From NCBI RefSeq assembly GCF_010731875.1, contig NZ_AP022595.1:2232001-2296000 (forward strand): a stretch of DNA of 64,000 nucleotides. The letters run 5' to 3'. This document shows positions 46,476 through 56,337 of this stretch, piece after piece. Positions within the stretch are counted from its first letter, which is position 1; every line of letters begins with the position of its first letter. Made by a program: the position numbers and the translations under genes. The stretch is from Mycolicibacterium sarraceniae. Its GTDB lineage: Bacteria > Actinomycetota > Actinomycetes > Mycobacteriales > Mycobacteriaceae. The notes under the pieces were generated by a model. It searched no databases and had not been told where the DNA came from. It saw only the letters and a program-made list of their open reading frames with translations.

Positions 46476-47339
46476 ATGACGGATCTTGTCGAACCCCAGT
46501 CCGCCACCGACGCCCTGCCACTGGGCCCGCAGTCACTGGTATGGCGTTACTTCGGTGACAACCGGATGTTCCTCATCGGACCGCGACCGGCCGTCCTGCA
46601 GAACATGCTCGCCGAGTTGGGGCAGGGCGTGCTGGACCACTCGGTGTTCTTCGCCGACACCGCGGCCCGGGTCAAGCGGTCGCTGCCGCCGATCTTCATG
46701 ACCGTCTACGGCACCGAAGGCGACAACACCGGCGCCCGCGTCCGCGACTTCCACCACAACATCAAGGGCGATATGCCCGATGGCAGTCGCTACCATGCGC
46801 TGGATCCCGAGACCTACTACTGGGCACACGCCACCTTCTTCGACCAGGCGCTGTACTTCGCCGATACCTTCGTCAAGCGCCTCTCGCGCGACGAGAAAGA
46901 GCAGATGTACCTGGAGTCCAAGACCTGGTATCGCCGCTACGGCGTCAGCGATCGCCCGATGCCGGCTGACTACGCGGAGTTTGAGCGCTACTGGGACCGG
47001 ATGATCAACGAGGTGGTCGTGCCGCATTCCACCGCCAAGTACGGCGTCGGCTACGTCACCAAGGGATTCCCGCGGCCCAAGGGCGTCCACCCGGTGGTGT
47101 GGCGGTTGGTGGCTCCGGTGTTCAATCCTGTTGCCGCGTTCCTGACCACCGGCGGGATGCCGCCGCGCACCCGGGAGTTGCTCGGCCTGCCCTGGAGTGA
47201 GCGCAAGGAGCGCAATTACCAGCGCTTTGCGGCCTTGTGGCGCTCGCGTCCGGTCAACTGGCTGTGGGATCGTCTACCGATGAACGTCCGTTACAACGGC
47301 TATGCCCGAGCGGGTTTCGCGCGGGCAGGGCATGCCTGA
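46476..47339 (+). CDS. MpaB-like (DUF2236) oxygenase family protein
   Basis: A 287-aa protein of the DUF2236/MpaB family, heme-binding proteins related to latex-clearing and fungal MpaB enzymes. Histidines in [21 protein letters not shown] and [17 protein letters not shown] are candidate heme ligands; R/H-rich segments follow. Starts at ATG 46476 and overlaps the TetR gene by 8 bp, suggesting it is regulated by that protein. Substrate unknown. Confidence 0.75.
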   Translation: MTDLVEPQSATDALPLGPQSLVWRYFGDNRMFLIGPRPAVLQNMLAELGQGVLDHSVFFADTAARVKRSLPPIFMTVYGTEGDNTGARVRDFHHNIKGDMPDGSRYHALDPETYYWAHATFFDQALYFADTFVKRLSRDEKEQMYLESKTWYRRYGVSDRPMPADYAEFERYWDRMINEVVVPHSTAKYGVGYVTKGFPRPKGVHPVVWRLVAPVFNPVAAFLTTGGMPPRTRELLGLPWSERKERNYQRFAALWRSRPVNWLWDRLPMNVRYNGYARAGFARAGHA

Positions 47340-47919
47340 CCCAGCGACCGAAGCGATCCTCGACGCCGCGCTCGTCGAGTTCGATCAGCATGGCATCCGC
47401 CGGGTCGCCCTTGACGACGTCGCCCGTCGCGCCGGGGTGAGCCGGACGACGATCTATCGCCGCTTCGCCAACAAGAACGATCTGGTGTCCGCCGTGGTGG
47501 ACCGGGAGAACGCCCAACTCTTCGCCGATATCGCCGAAGAGCTCAAAACCAAACGACCGCAGTCGAATTACTATGTCGAGGCCTTCACCCAGGCGATCCT
47601 GTGCAGTCGCAGGCACCGGGTTCTCAACCGGATGGTGCACGACGAGCCCGCACTGACGCTGGAGTTGGCCCGCCGCCATTACGCGGCCGCGGTACACCGG
47701 ATCGAGGCCGCGTTGCAGGTGATTTTCCCGCCCGGCTTCGCCGAGCTGATCGGACCCCTGGCCGTTCATGAGCTGGCCGACAGTATCTGGCGCTACGCGA
47801 TGATGGTGACCCTGCTGCCTAGCTCGGATCCGGTCGAAACTGCTGACGAGATAAGGGCCTTCGCTAACAAGCACTTCCTGCCGAGCCTGCCCGAAGTGTT
47901 GCGGGCAGTGCCGGTCTAG
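47332..47919 (+). CDS. TetR family regulator
   Basis: A 195-aa TetR protein with HTH at about residues 25-45 ([21 protein letters not shown]). ATG 47332 overlaps the MpaB-like stop; the ATG at 47302 in the same frame would add ten residues. Coupled to the oxygenase-like gene, so likely its regulator. Effector unknown. Confidence 0.85.
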   Translation: MPDPATEAILDAALVEFDQHGIRRVALDDVARRAGVSRTTIYRRFANKNDLVSAVVDRENAQLFADIAEELKTKRPQSNYYVEAFTQAILCSRRHRVLNRMVHDEPALTLELARRHYAAAVHRIEAALQVIFPPGFAELIGPLAVHELADSIWRYAMMVTLLPSSDPVETADEIRAFANKHFLPSLPEVLRAVPV

Positions 47920-48140
47920 TCGTTGCTGGTGCAGTCCGGATCTACGTAGGCGGTGGGCATCGACTGGTGCACTCCGGTGACGGTGCATTGCGACAGTCCG
48001 CCGCTGAGCTGGCCGTTGAGCTGAACTTCGTAGCCCGGGCTTTGCAATTGGCTGATGATGTCGGGGGCCGAGCTGGTTCCTGACGAGGACACGCTGTGCG
48101 CGACACTGATGAGTGCTGCTCCAATTATGTTGCTGTACAT
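47916..48140 (-). CDS. Small Cys-containing secreted-type protein
   Basis: A 74-aa protein whose C-terminal half ([21 protein letters not shown], then [11 protein letters not shown]) resembles small exported mycobacterial proteins with a conserved Cys pair. The N-terminus ([19 protein letters not shown]) is a poor signal peptide and may be degraded. Convergent with the TetR gene, overlapping it by 4 bp. Function unknown. Confidence 0.5.
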   Translation of the reverse strand: MYSNIIGAALISVAHSVSSSGTSSAPDIISQLQSPGYEVQLNGQLSGGLSQCTVTGVHQSMPTAYVDPDCTSND

Positions 48141-48187
48141 ACCTTTAGATATGCAAGCAGGTTACAGTCTACGCACCCGCGCCGAAA

Positions 48188-48460
48188 TCACGTTGACTCA
48201 GGAGCCAGGACTTCCACAACCCCGTTTTTCTCGCGAACCTCAAAGTGCGGCAATGGCTTCGGCGCGATCGGTAGAGCATGGGTGACGACCATGCCGGCGG
48301 GGGAAAACGACGTCGAGTGGCACGGGCAGCGCAGGCGGTCGACGCTCTGGTCGAACCACGACTTGCAGCCCTGGTGGGTGCAGATGCCCGACACCGCCTC
48401 CACGGTGCCATTGGCCCGGCGGACGAACCCGTTGACCGAGCCAAGATCGAAGGCGTGGCT
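48188..48460 (-). pseudogene. Truncated Rieske [2Fe-2S] protein
   Basis: The minus strand encodes a complete Rieske cluster domain: GICTHQGCKSWFD and LRCPCHSTSFSPAG, with preceding SHAFDLGSVNGFVRRANGT. Upstream of about 48460 the frame loses protein character and meets a stop, with no acceptable start codon and no anchor or N-terminal domain. The 5' end is joined head-on to the nitroreductase remnant on the other strand. Probably nonfunctional. Confidence 0.75.
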
Positions 48461-48462
48461 GG

Positions 48463-48770
48463 TTGACGGCTCGCACCAGCGGACAGCAACAGAAAGTGCC
48501 GGTGATCACCGTCGACGTGGGCGACTCCCAGTACCTGGTGTCCACGCGCGTGGTGAATCGCAGTGGGTGAGGAACGTCCGGGCCAATCCGGTGGTGATCC
48601 TGGACACGAAGGTGGGTGCGGTTCGGTCTACCGCCGCTGAAGTGCCGGTGGCCGACCGTGAGCCGGTGTTGGAGGCCTACCGCGTCAAGGCGGGCAGGAC
48701 CGTCAACGGCTACTTCGCCAAGCTGCCCGACCCCGCCGGCCACCCGGTCTTCCGACTCGACCCGGTGTGA
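48463..48770 (+). pseudogene. Truncated deazaflavin-dependent nitroreductase with frameshift
   Basis: The plus strand encodes TSGQQQKVPVITVDVGDSQY, shifts frame near 48550, and continues GESQWVRNVRANPVVIL to AYRVKAGRTVNGYFAKLPDP and HPVFRLDPV. This is the C-terminal part of the F420/deazaflavin nitroreductase (Ddn-like) family. The N-terminal third is missing at the junction with the Rieske remnant. Nonfunctional. Confidence 0.75.
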
Positions 48771-48889
48771 ACTGGGCTCTTCTACCGAGATTGAAACCAC
48801 GCAGAGGTGCACTCGAACCTTCTCGGCGTGAGTTCAATCTCGAGGAGGTACCGTCCGCTCGCCAGCCATTTGTCGCTCGGAGGTGGGCA

Positions 48890-48922
48890 CACAGGAGGTA
48901 CCTCGGGCGAGGTACGCCTGTG
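48890..48922 (+). terminator. Stem-loop between nitroreductase remnant and hemL
   Basis: CACAGG-A-GGTACCTCG pairs with CGAGGTACGCCTGTG around GG, a 15-bp stem with one bulge, followed by CCGGTTTT. It could terminate transcripts from the left or form a regulatory leader of hemL. No promoter was clearly seen. Confidence 0.45.
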
Positions 48923-48995
48923 GCCGGTTTTGTGATCACTCCAACTCCTACACCCTGTAGTTGAGCATTCCTGGATGCCTGGGACACTGGTGGCC

Positions 48996-50312
48996 ATGAG
49001 CAGCACGGATCAGGCCGCCTCTACCGCGGCATCGGCCAGGCTGTTCGCCGACGCCTGTGCAGTCATCCCCGGCGGAGTGAACTCCCCGGTCCGGGCCTTC
49101 AACTCCGTCGGCGGAACGCCCCGCTACATCACCTCGGCCAAGGGCTACTGGCTCATCGACGCCGACGACAACCGCTTCATCGACCTGGTGTGCTCGTGGG
49201 GCCCGATGATCCTGGGCCACGCGCATCCGGCTGTCGTCGAGGCGGTGCAGCGCGCCGCCGTCAATGGCCTGTCGTTCGGCGCCCCCACGCCAGGGGAGAC
49301 CGAGCTGGCTGCCGAGATCATCGCCCGGGTCAAGCCGGTGCAGCGGGTGCGGCTGGTCAACTCCGGCACCGAGGCCACCATGAGCGCGGTCCGGTTGGCC
49401 CGCGGTTTCACCGGCCGCTCGAAGGTCATCAAGTTCTCCGGCTGCTACCACGGCCACGTCGACGCACTGCTGGCCGACGCCGGCTCCGGCGTCGCCACCC
49501 TGGGGCTGCCGTCCTCACCGGGGGTGACCGGCGCCACCGCTGCCGACACGATCGTGTTGCCCTACAACGATATCGCCGCCGTTGAAGACTCCTTCGCCAA
49601 GTTCGGTGGCACCATTGCCGCGGTGATCACCGAGGCATGCCCGGGCAATATGGGCGCGGTCCCGCCGCTACCTGGATACAACGCCGCGCTGCGGCGCATC
49701 ACTGCCGAACACGGCGCGCTGTTGATCGTCGACGAGGTGATGACCGGCTTCCGGATGAGCCGAAGTGGTTGGTATGGAATCGATCCCGTCGATGCCGACC
49801 TGTTCACGTTCGGCAAGGTGATGAGCGGCGGCCTGCCCGCCGCGGCGTTCGGTGGCCGCACCGATGTGATGGAGCGCCTGGCTCCGCTGGGCCCGGTCTA
49901 TCAAGCCGGCACCCTGTCGGGCAACCCGGTGGCGGTGGCGGCCGGACTGGCCACCCTGCGCAACGCCGACGATGCGGTGTACGCCGCACTGGACGCCAAC
50001 GCCGACCGACTGGCGGGGCTGTTGACCGATGCGCTCACCAAAGTCGGTGTAGCCCATCAGGTTCCGCGGGCAGGCAACTTCTTATCGGTGTTCTTCACCG
50101 ATAAGCCGGTCACCAACTTCGCCGAGGCGAAAGCCAGTGAGACCTGGCGGTTCCCGGCATTCTTCCACGCACTGCTCGACGCCGGCGTCTACGCACCGCC
50201 AAGTGCCTTCGAAACCTGGTTCGTCTCAGCCGCACTCGACGATGACGCCTTCAACCGGATCGCCGAGGCCCTGCCGGCTGCGGCCCGAGCTGCAGCGAAA
50301 GCCACGACATGA
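48996..50312 (+). CDS. hemL: Glutamate-1-semialdehyde 2,1-aminomutase
   Basis: A 438-aa PLP enzyme that makes 5-aminolevulinate from HemA product. [13 protein letters not shown], the [15 protein letters not shown] phosphate loop and the PLP lysine in [15 protein letters not shown] are present. ATG 48996 (MSSTDQAAS) is chosen over ATG 48975, whose extra residues are not family-like. It starts a run of overlapping genes through the cytochrome c maturation cluster. Confidence 0.95.
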   Translation: MSSTDQAASTAASARLFADACAVIPGGVNSPVRAFNSVGGTPRYITSAKGYWLIDADDNRFIDLVCSWGPMILGHAHPAVVEAVQRAAVNGLSFGAPTPGETELAAEIIARVKPVQRVRLVNSGTEATMSAVRLARGFTGRSKVIKFSGCYHGHVDALLADAGSGVATLGLPSSPGVTGATAADTIVLPYNDIAAVEDSFAKFGGTIAAVITEACPGNMGAVPPLPGYNAALRRITAEHGALLIVDEVMTGFRMSRSGWYGIDPVDADLFTFGKVMSGGLPAAAFGGRTDVMERLAPLGPVYQAGTLSGNPVAVAAGLATLRNADDAVYAALDANADRLAGLLTDALTKVGVAHQVPRAGNFLSVFFTDKPVTNFAEAKASETWRFPAFFHALLDAGVYAPPSAFETWFVSAALDDDAFNRIAEALPAAARAAAKATT

Positions 50313-50917
50313 CTGATCGCACAATCGTCCACGTGATGCGCCACGGCGAGGTGCACAATCCGGACGGCATTCTCTACGGCCGCCTGCCGGATTTCCATCT
50401 CTCCGAGCGCGGCCGCGCCCAGGCCCAGGCGGTCGCCAGCTGGCTGGCCGCCCGCGACATCGTCTACGTGGTGGCCTCGCCGCTGGAGCGGGCTCAGGAG
50501 ACCGCCGCTCCGATCGCCGCTCATCACGGCCTGGCCGTCGACACCGACGCCGAGCTCATCGAGTCGGAGAACGTCTTTCAGGGTGAGCGGGTTTCGCCGG
50601 GGGACGGTGCGCTACGCGACCCCCGCAACTGGTGGCACGTGCGTAACCCCCGCACCCCTTCGTGGGGTGAGCCGTACCGCGAGGTCGCCGCGCGCATGCA
50701 GCGCGCACTGGGGCGGGCGCGGGTCATGGGGGCCGGCCACGAGGCGGTCTGCGTCAGCCATCAGCTGCCCGTCGAAACCCTGCGCAGGTCGATGACCGGT
50801 GCAAAACTGCACCACTTTCCGACCCGTCGGCTGTGCAACCTGGCATCGCTGACCTCGTTCTACTACGACGGGGATGACTACATCGGCTGGGGATACACGG
50901 AGCTAGCCGGGCGGTGA
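50309..50917 (+). CDS. Histidine phosphatase family protein (Rv0525-like)
   Basis: A 202-aa phosphoglycerate-mutase-like phosphatase. The phosphohistidine motif is [13 protein letters not shown], the second arginine is in [14 protein letters not shown] and the second histidine in [14 protein letters not shown]. Not a glycolytic mutase by size. ATG 50309 overlaps the hemL stop by 4 bp, so the two are coupled. Substrate unknown. Confidence 0.85.
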   Translation: MTDRTIVHVMRHGEVHNPDGILYGRLPDFHLSERGRAQAQAVASWLAARDIVYVVASPLERAQETAAPIAAHHGLAVDTDAELIESENVFQGERVSPGDGALRDPRNWWHVRNPRTPSWGEPYREVAARMQRALGRARVMGAGHEAVCVSHQLPVETLRRSMTGAKLHHFPTRRLCNLASLTSFYYDGDDYIGWGYTELAGR

Positions 50918-51510
50918 AACGGCTGGTGGTCCTCCTGGTGGCGGTGACGGTGTTGGCCGGCTGCTCCACCGGCGACGACGCCGTCGCTCAGGGTGGCACA
51001 TTCGAGTTCGTCGCTCCCGGCGGTAAGACCGATATCTTCTACGACCCGCCGGCCAGCCGCGGCAAGCCGGGTCCGATATCCGGTCCTGAACTGATGGACC
51101 CGTCGAAGACGGTGTCGCTGAAGGATTTCGACGGTCAGGTCGTGGTGATCAATGTTTGGGGACAGTGGTGCGGGCCCTGCCGCTCCGAGATCACCCAGCT
51201 GGAGAAGGTCTACGACCAGACCCGCAACCTGGGGGTGGCGCTCCTCGGGATCGACGTGCGGGACAACGACATCACTGCGCCCCAGGACTTCGTCACCGAC
51301 CGCAAGGTCACGTTTCCGTCGATCTACGACCCGGCGATGCGCACCATGATCGCCTTCGGCGGCAAGTACCCCGCGACGGTGATCCCGTCGACCGTCGTGC
51401 TCGACCGGGAACACCGGGTGGCCGCGGTATTCCTGCGTGAGCTGCTGGCCGAGGACCTGTTGCCGGTGGTGCAGCGGTTGGCGGCCGAGCCGAAACCGGC
51501 TGCACCATGA
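50914..51510 (+). CDS. TlpA-like thioredoxin lipoprotein for cytochrome c maturation (Rv0526-like)
   Basis: A 198-aa exported thioredoxin-fold lipoprotein. The lipobox is LAGC at residues about 14-17 and the active site is WGQWCGPCRSE with CxxC, so it can reduce disulfides of apocytochrome c. GTG 50914 overlaps the phosphatase stop, and the gene is directly followed by ccdA, resB and ccsB, which defines its role (CcsX/ResA-like). Confidence 0.9.
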   Translation: MKRLVVLLVAVTVLAGCSTGDDAVAQGGTFEFVAPGGKTDIFYDPPASRGKPGPISGPELMDPSKTVSLKDFDGQVVVINVWGQWCGPCRSEITQLEKVYDQTRNLGVALLGIDVRDNDITAPQDFVTDRKVTFPSIYDPAMRTMIAFGGKYPATVIPSTVVLDREHRVAAVFLRELLAEDLLPVVQRLAAEPKPAAP

Positions 51511-52286
51511 CCGGTTTCGCGCAGACAGCGGCTGCGGGTCCGCTGCTGCTGGCACTGGGGATTTGTGTGCTGGCCGGACTGGTGTCGTTCGCGTCGCCCT
51601 GCGTAGTGCCCCTGGTGCCCGGCTACCTGTCGTATCTCGCCGCGGTCGTCGGGGTGGACGATCTCGACGCGCGCACCGGCCGGGTTGCGATCAAGGCGCA
51701 GCGTTGGCGGGTGGCCGGGTCAGCGCTGCTGTTCGTCGCTGGATTCACCGTGGTGTTCGTGCTCGGCACCGTGGCGGTGCTGGGCATGACGACCGCGCTG
51801 ATCACCAATCAGCTTGTGTTGCAACGGGTCGGCGGTGTGCTGACGATCGTTATGGGGTTGGTGTTCATCGGTTTCATCCCGGCGCTGCAGCGCCAGGCTC
51901 GGTTCGCGCCGACGCGCCTGGCTGGTGTGGCGGGAGCTCCGCTGCTCGGCGCGGTGTTCGGGCTGGGCTGGACGCCGTGCCTCGGCCCGACATTGACCGG
52001 GGTGATCACCGTCGCGTCGGCCACCGACGGCGCCAGCGTCGCGCGCGGCGTGGCACTGGTCATCGCCTACTGCTTGGGTCTCGGCATCCCGTTCATACTG
52101 TTGGCGCTGGGATCGGGCTGGGCGGTCGACGGATTCGGCTGGCTGCGCCGCCACACCCGGATCATTCAGATCGTCGGCGGTGTGCTGTTGATCGCCGTCG
52201 GCCTGGCGCTGGTGACCGGCGCATGGAATGACTTCATCTCCTGGGTGCGCGATGCCTTCGTCTCCGACGTGAGGCTCCCGATTTGA
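51507..52286 (+). CDS. ccdA: CcdA-type thiol-disulfide transporter
   Basis: A 259-aa inner-membrane protein with six helices. It relays electrons from cytosolic thioredoxin to extracytoplasmic TlpA-like proteins. The redox cysteines lie in ASPCVVPLVPGYLSYL and GWTPCLGPTLTG, and the long loop with DDLDARTGRVAIKAQRW follows helix 2. It overlaps both neighbours by 4 bp. Confidence 0.93.
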   Translation: MTGFAQTAAAGPLLLALGICVLAGLVSFASPCVVPLVPGYLSYLAAVVGVDDLDARTGRVAIKAQRWRVAGSALLFVAGFTVVFVLGTVAVLGMTTALITNQLVLQRVGGVLTIVMGLVFIGFIPALQRQARFAPTRLAGVAGAPLLGAVFGLGWTPCLGPTLTGVITVASATDGASVARGVALVIAYCLGLGIPFILLALGSGWAVDGFGWLRRHTRIIQIVGGVLLIAVGLALVTGAWNDFISWVRDAFVSDVRLPI

Positions 52287-53863
52287 GATCCGTCCTGCGC
52301 TTGATCCGCACGCTCTGGCGGGCGCTGACGTCGATGGGCACCGCGCTGGTGCTGTTGTTCCTGCTGGCACTGGCTGCGGTACCGGGTGCCCTGGTGCCCC
52401 AGCGCAGCCTCAACGCCGCCAAAGTCGACGAATATCTCGCCGAGCACACCATCATCGGGCCGTGGCTGGACCGGCTGCAGTTCTTCGACGTGTTCTCCAG
52501 CTTCTGGTTCACCGCCATCTATGTGCTGTTGTTCATCTCGTTGGTCGGCTGCCTGACCCCGCGGATGGTCGAGCACGCCAAGAGCCTGCGCGCGGTGCCG
52601 GTGCCGGCCCCGCGCAACCTGTCCCGGCTGCCCAAGTACGCCACCGTCCAGGTCTCGTCGACCCCGGAGCACGTCGCGGCCAAGATCTCCCAACATCTCA
52701 AGGGCTGGCGACGCGTCACCCGCCAGAGCGACGAGGGCATCGAGATCGCCGCCGAGAAGGGCTACCTGCGCGAGTTCGGCAATATCGTCTTCCACTTCTC
52801 TCTGCTAGGCCTGCTCGTGGCGATCGCGGTCGGGAAGCTCTTCGGCTACGAAGGCAATGTCATCGTCGTCGCCAACGGTGGCCCCGGGTTCTGCTCGGCA
52901 TCACCTGCTGCCTTCGATTCCTTCCGGGCCGGCAACAGCGTCGACGGCACATCGCTGTATCCGATGTGTCTGAAGGTCAATGACTTTCAGGCCCACTATC
53001 TGCCCAGCGGGCAGGCTCTGTCGTTCGCCTCGAACATCGAGTATCAGGCCGGTTCCGATCTGAAGACCGACACCTGGCGGCTCTACCGCCTGGAGGTCAA
53101 CCATCCGCTGCGGATCGGCGGCGACCGCGTGTACATGCAGGGCCACGGCTACGCCCCGACGTTCACCGTCACCTTCCCCAACGGTCAGCAGCGCACGCAG
53201 ACCCTGCAATGGCGGCCCGACGACCCGATCACCCTGCTGTCCTCGGGCGTGATTCGCGTCGACCCGCCCGGCGGCATGTATCCCGATCCCTCCGAGCGGC
53301 GCAAGCATCAGCTGGCGATCATGGGCTTGTTCGCCCCCACCGCCGAGCTCGACGGCACCCTGTTGTCGTCGAGCTTCCCGGCGGCCAACGATCCCGCGGT
53401 GGCCATCGACATCTACCGCGGTGACACCGGGCTGGACACCGGCCGTCCCCAGTCTCTGTTCAGCCTCGATCCGCGGCTCATCGAACAGAAGCGGCTCACC
53501 AAGGTCAAACGCACCAACCTGAAACAGGGCCAAGAGGTACGGCTGGACGACGGCACCGTCGTGCGGTTCGACGGTGCAACCCCGTTCGTCAACCTGCAGG
53601 TCTCCCACGATCCCGGTCAGGTGTGGGTGCTGATGTTCGCCCTATCGATGATGGGCGGGCTGGTGGTTTCGCTGATCGTGCGCCGGCGCCGGGTATGGGC
53701 CAAGATTTACCCGACCGAGGGGCAGGCCGGTACGGTCAATGTCGAGCTGGGCGGTCTGGCCCGCACCGATAACTCCGGGTGGGGCGGCGAGTTCGAGAAG
53801 CTCACCGAACGGATGTTGGCGGACCTCCCAGAGCCGTCACAGGAGAAGGTCGCAGGCGTATGA
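52283..53863 (+). CDS. resB: Cytochrome c biogenesis protein ResB
   Basis: A 526-aa system II cytochrome c synthase subunit. Three N-terminal helices (LVLLFLLALAAVPGAL and FTAIYVLLFISLVGCL, then VFHFSLLGLLVAIAVG) precede a large external domain, and a fourth helix (VLMFALSMMGGLVVSLIV) closes before a charged tail. The start TTG 52283 overlaps ccdA. It works with CcsB to ligate heme to apocytochrome c. Confidence 0.93.
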   Translation: MRSVLRLIRTLWRALTSMGTALVLLFLLALAAVPGALVPQRSLNAAKVDEYLAEHTIIGPWLDRLQFFDVFSSFWFTAIYVLLFISLVGCLTPRMVEHAKSLRAVPVPAPRNLSRLPKYATVQVSSTPEHVAAKISQHLKGWRRVTRQSDEGIEIAAEKGYLREFGNIVFHFSLLGLLVAIAVGKLFGYEGNVIVVANGGPGFCSASPAAFDSFRAGNSVDGTSLYPMCLKVNDFQAHYLPSGQALSFASNIEYQAGSDLKTDTWRLYRLEVNHPLRIGGDRVYMQGHGYAPTFTVTFPNGQQRTQTLQWRPDDPITLLSSGVIRVDPPGGMYPDPSERRKHQLAIMGLFAPTAELDGTLLSSSFPAANDPAVAIDIYRGDTGLDTGRPQSLFSLDPRLIEQKRLTKVKRTNLKQGQEVRLDDGTVVRFDGATPFVNLQVSHDPGQVWVLMFALSMMGGLVVSLIVRRRRVWAKIYPTEGQAGTVNVELGGLARTDNSGWGGEFEKLTERMLADLPEPSQEKVAGV

Positions 53864-53894
53864 AGGTCCAGCGAGAAGCGGAGCGGGATCGCGG

Positions 53895-54869
53895 ATGAAT
53901 GCTGAGCACATCGACATCGGGCTGGCCCGCTATTCGGACTGGGCGTTCACGTCGTCGATCGTCATTCTCGTCGGCGCACTGCTGTTGCTGGCCGTCGAAC
54001 TCGCCTATAGCCGCGGCCGCAAGGTCGAGGCCCGTGAGCTGGTGGCCGCCGGAGTGGCCGCCGATAGCGACCGCCCCGGCGTCGTTGTCGACAAGCCGCG
54101 ACGGTCGGCCGACGAGCGCGTCGGCAAGGCCGGCCTGGCGCTGGTCTACGTCGGCATCGCGATGTTGTTCGCCTGCATCGTGTTGCGGGGTCTGGCGACC
54201 TCCCGCGTGCCGTGGGGCAACATGTACGAGTTCATCAACCTGACCAGCTTCTGTGGTCTGATCGCGGCCGCGATCGTGCTGCGCAAGCCGCAGTACCGCG
54301 CGCTGTGGGCGTTCGTGCTGCTGCCCGTGCTGATCCTGCTGGCCGTCTCTGGGAAATGGCTGTACTCCAACGCGGCCCCGGTGATGCCTGCGCTGCAGTC
54401 TTATTGGCTGCCCATTCACGTGTCGGTGGTCAGCCTGGGCTCCGGTGTGTTTCTGGTCGCCGGGGTGGCCAGCATCTTGTTCCTGCTGAAGATGTCACCG
54501 CTGGCCGCACCGGATCGGGAGGGTGCGCTCGCTCGGATCGTGCAGCGGTTGCCCGACGCGCAGACCCTCGACCGGATCGCTTACCGCACCACGATTTTCG
54601 CGTTCCCGATCTTCGGTTTCGGTGTGATCTTCGGCGCTATCTGGGCCGAGGAGGCGTGGGGCCGCTACTGGGGCTGGGACCCCAAGGAGACGGTCGCCTT
54701 CATCGCGTGGGTGGTGTACGCCGCCTATCTCCATGCCCGCTCGACGGCAGGCTGGCGGGATAAGAAGGCGGCCTGGATCAACGTCGTCGGCTTCGTCGCG
54801 ATGGTCTTCAACTTGTTCTTCATCAACCTGGTCGTGACCGGTCTGCACTCCTACGCTGGGGTTGGCTGA
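53895..54869 (+). CDS. ccsB: Cytochrome c biogenesis protein CcsB/CcsA-type
   Basis: A 324-aa heme-handling protein with the tryptophan-rich WWD motif GRYWGWDPKETVAFIAWVVY and conserved histidines (PIHVSVVSLG, LHARSTAG) that ligate heme. About eight helices. ATG 53895 lies 31 bp after resB; the frame is open earlier inside resB. It completes the cytochrome c system. Confidence 0.94.
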   Translation: MNAEHIDIGLARYSDWAFTSSIVILVGALLLLAVELAYSRGRKVEARELVAAGVAADSDRPGVVVDKPRRSADERVGKAGLALVYVGIAMLFACIVLRGLATSRVPWGNMYEFINLTSFCGLIAAAIVLRKPQYRALWAFVLLPVLILLAVSGKWLYSNAAPVMPALQSYWLPIHVSVVSLGSGVFLVAGVASILFLLKMSPLAAPDREGALARIVQRLPDAQTLDRIAYRTTIFAFPIFGFGVIFGAIWAEEAWGRYWGWDPKETVAFIAWVVYAAYLHARSTAGWRDKKAAWINVVGFVAMVFNLFFINLVVTGLHSYAGVG

Positions 54870-54940
54870 TCTGACCTTGCGCTAGGGTCGGCAGCACACC
54901 ACGAGAAACCACTCGACCCGAAACGATCTGTCAGGGGGAA

Positions 54941-55805
54941 GTGTCCGTGTCCTCGGGCAAGCTGATCAACCTCGGTGAGGGGCCGGCCGCCACCCGTCGG
55001 AACACCCTCGCCGCACAGGTGAACCGGCCGCTGTCGGGGTGCTACAAGGTCGCTGGTGCTGTCGCTGAAGGGCGGGGTCGGTAAGACGACGATCGCCGCG
55101 ACCCTGGGCGGCACGTTCGCGACGATCCGGGGCGACCGGGTGGTGGCGGTGGACGCCAGCCCCGACAGCGGGACGCTGAGCCAAAAGGTGCCGCTGGAGA
55201 CGCCGGCCACGGTCCGGCACCTGTTGCGCGACATCGACGGCTTCGAGCGCTACAGCGATGTACGCGGCTACACCTCACAGGGGCCCAGTCGGCTCGAGGT
55301 GCTGGCCTCCGAGAACGACCCCACGATGTCGGAGGCGTTCAGCGGCGACGACTATGACCGCACGGTGGCGGTGCTCGAGCGGTTCTACAGCCTGGTGGTC
55401 ACCGATTGTGGGCCAGGGCTTCTACACTCGGCGATGGCGTCGGTGCTCAGACAGGCCGACACCCTCATCGTGGTGAGTTCGGGGTCGGTGGACGGTGCCC
55501 GCAGCGCGTCGGCGACCCTGGACTGGCTGGATGCGCACGGCCATGAGGATCGGGTGCGGCGCTCGGTATGTGTGATCAACGGGGTGCGTCCGAGCACCGG
55601 CAAGGTCGATATGCAGAAGGTGGTCGACCACTTCTCCCGGCGTTGCCGCGCGGTGTGTGTCGTACCGTTCGATCCACATCTGGAGGAGGGCGCTGAGATC
55701 GATCTCGATCGGTTGAAGCCGAAGACGCGGGAGGCTCTGGTCGGATTGGCCGCGGTGGTCGCCGACGGATTCCCGGCCGGCGACGCGGTCGAGCGATTCG
55801 GCTAG
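54941..55805 (+). pseudogene. MinD/ParA-like ATPase (Rv0530-like) with an apparent one-base frameshift
   Basis: GTG 54941 (preceded by CAGGGGGAA) opens a frame encoding SGKLINLGEGPAATRRNTLA and QVNRPLSGCYKV, then stops. The rest, from about 55052, is in another frame: LVLSLKGGVGKTTIAATLGG (deviant Walker A), VVAVDASPDSGTL, LVVTDCGPGLL and FDPHLEEGAEIDLDRL to 55805. Removing one G after GGTC near 55051 would restore GCYKV-LVLSLKGG, the usual layout of this family. A GTG at 55056 inside the Walker A strand could start a short form, but it would lack the first strand. Sequencing error is possible. Confidence 0.7.
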
Positions 55806-55963
55806 CGCGGGTTGTTGTCTCCGTTGCTGAGCCGCCACAGGAAGTCCGGATCGTCGTCGGGGCCCACGACTCTGGTCTTCGTCCGGTTTGACTGAGCGCG
55901 AATCGCACGCAATCCGACGTAGACAGCGGCGGCGATGATCAGGACTAAAAGCAGGTACAGCAC
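55802..55963 (-). CDS. Small membrane protein, 53 aa
   Basis: GTG 55963 is preceded by a strong GGAGG ribosome binding site (AAAGGAGGTTTCC). One helix (YLLLVLIIAAAVYVGLRAI) is followed by a basic loop and the conserved-looking tail GPDDDPDFLWRLSNGDNNPR. Too short for normal ORF cut-offs. Convergent with the MinD-like gene, overlapping its stop. Similar small proteins occur here in other mycobacteria; function unknown. Confidence 0.7.
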   Translation of the reverse strand: MLYLLLVLIIAAAVYVGLRAIRAQSNRTKTRVVGPDDDPDFLWRLSNGDNNPR

Positions 55964-56010
55964 GGAAACCTCCTTTGTCCGAATATACGCGCGTCGGTAG
56001 GCTCGTCGCC

Positions 56011-56337
56011 GTGTCGGACAATTCGGACAACCAGACCCCTGGCGCGGGTGGCCGCTTGGTGCGCGACGTCGTCATTTACACGTTCGCGCGGATCGCTGTG
56101 GTGGTCGCATTGACCGCGGTGATCTACTACGTCGCCAAGCTGATCGGCATCAGCGAGTTCCCTCTCATCGTGGCGCTGTTGTTTGCCATCGTGATCGCGT
56201 TGCCGCTGGGGATCTGGATCCTCGCTCCGCTGCGTAAGCGCGCGACGGCGAGCATCGCGTTGGTCGACGAGCGCCGGCGGCGGGAGCGCGAGCAGCTGCA
56301 GGCCCGGCTGCGCGGCGGGCCCAAGAAAACGGACTAA
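56011..56337 (+). CDS. DUF4229 membrane protein
   Basis: A 108-aa protein with two helices ([19 protein letters not shown] and [20 protein letters not shown]) and a basic C-terminus [18 protein letters not shown], matching DUF4229. GTG 56011. It converges with menA, overlapping by 4 bp. Function unknown; it may associate with the divisome or envelope, but nothing here shows that. Confidence 0.75.
   Translation: MSDNSDNQTPGAGGRLVRDVVIYTFARIAVVVALTAVIYYVAKLIGISEFPLIVALLFAIVIALPLGIWILAPLRKRATASIALVDERRRREREQLQARLRGGPKKTD

Noticed and set aside
51720..52370. Minus-strand frames opposite ccdA
   Set aside because: Gln/His/Arg-rich antisense shadow of a membrane protein gene.
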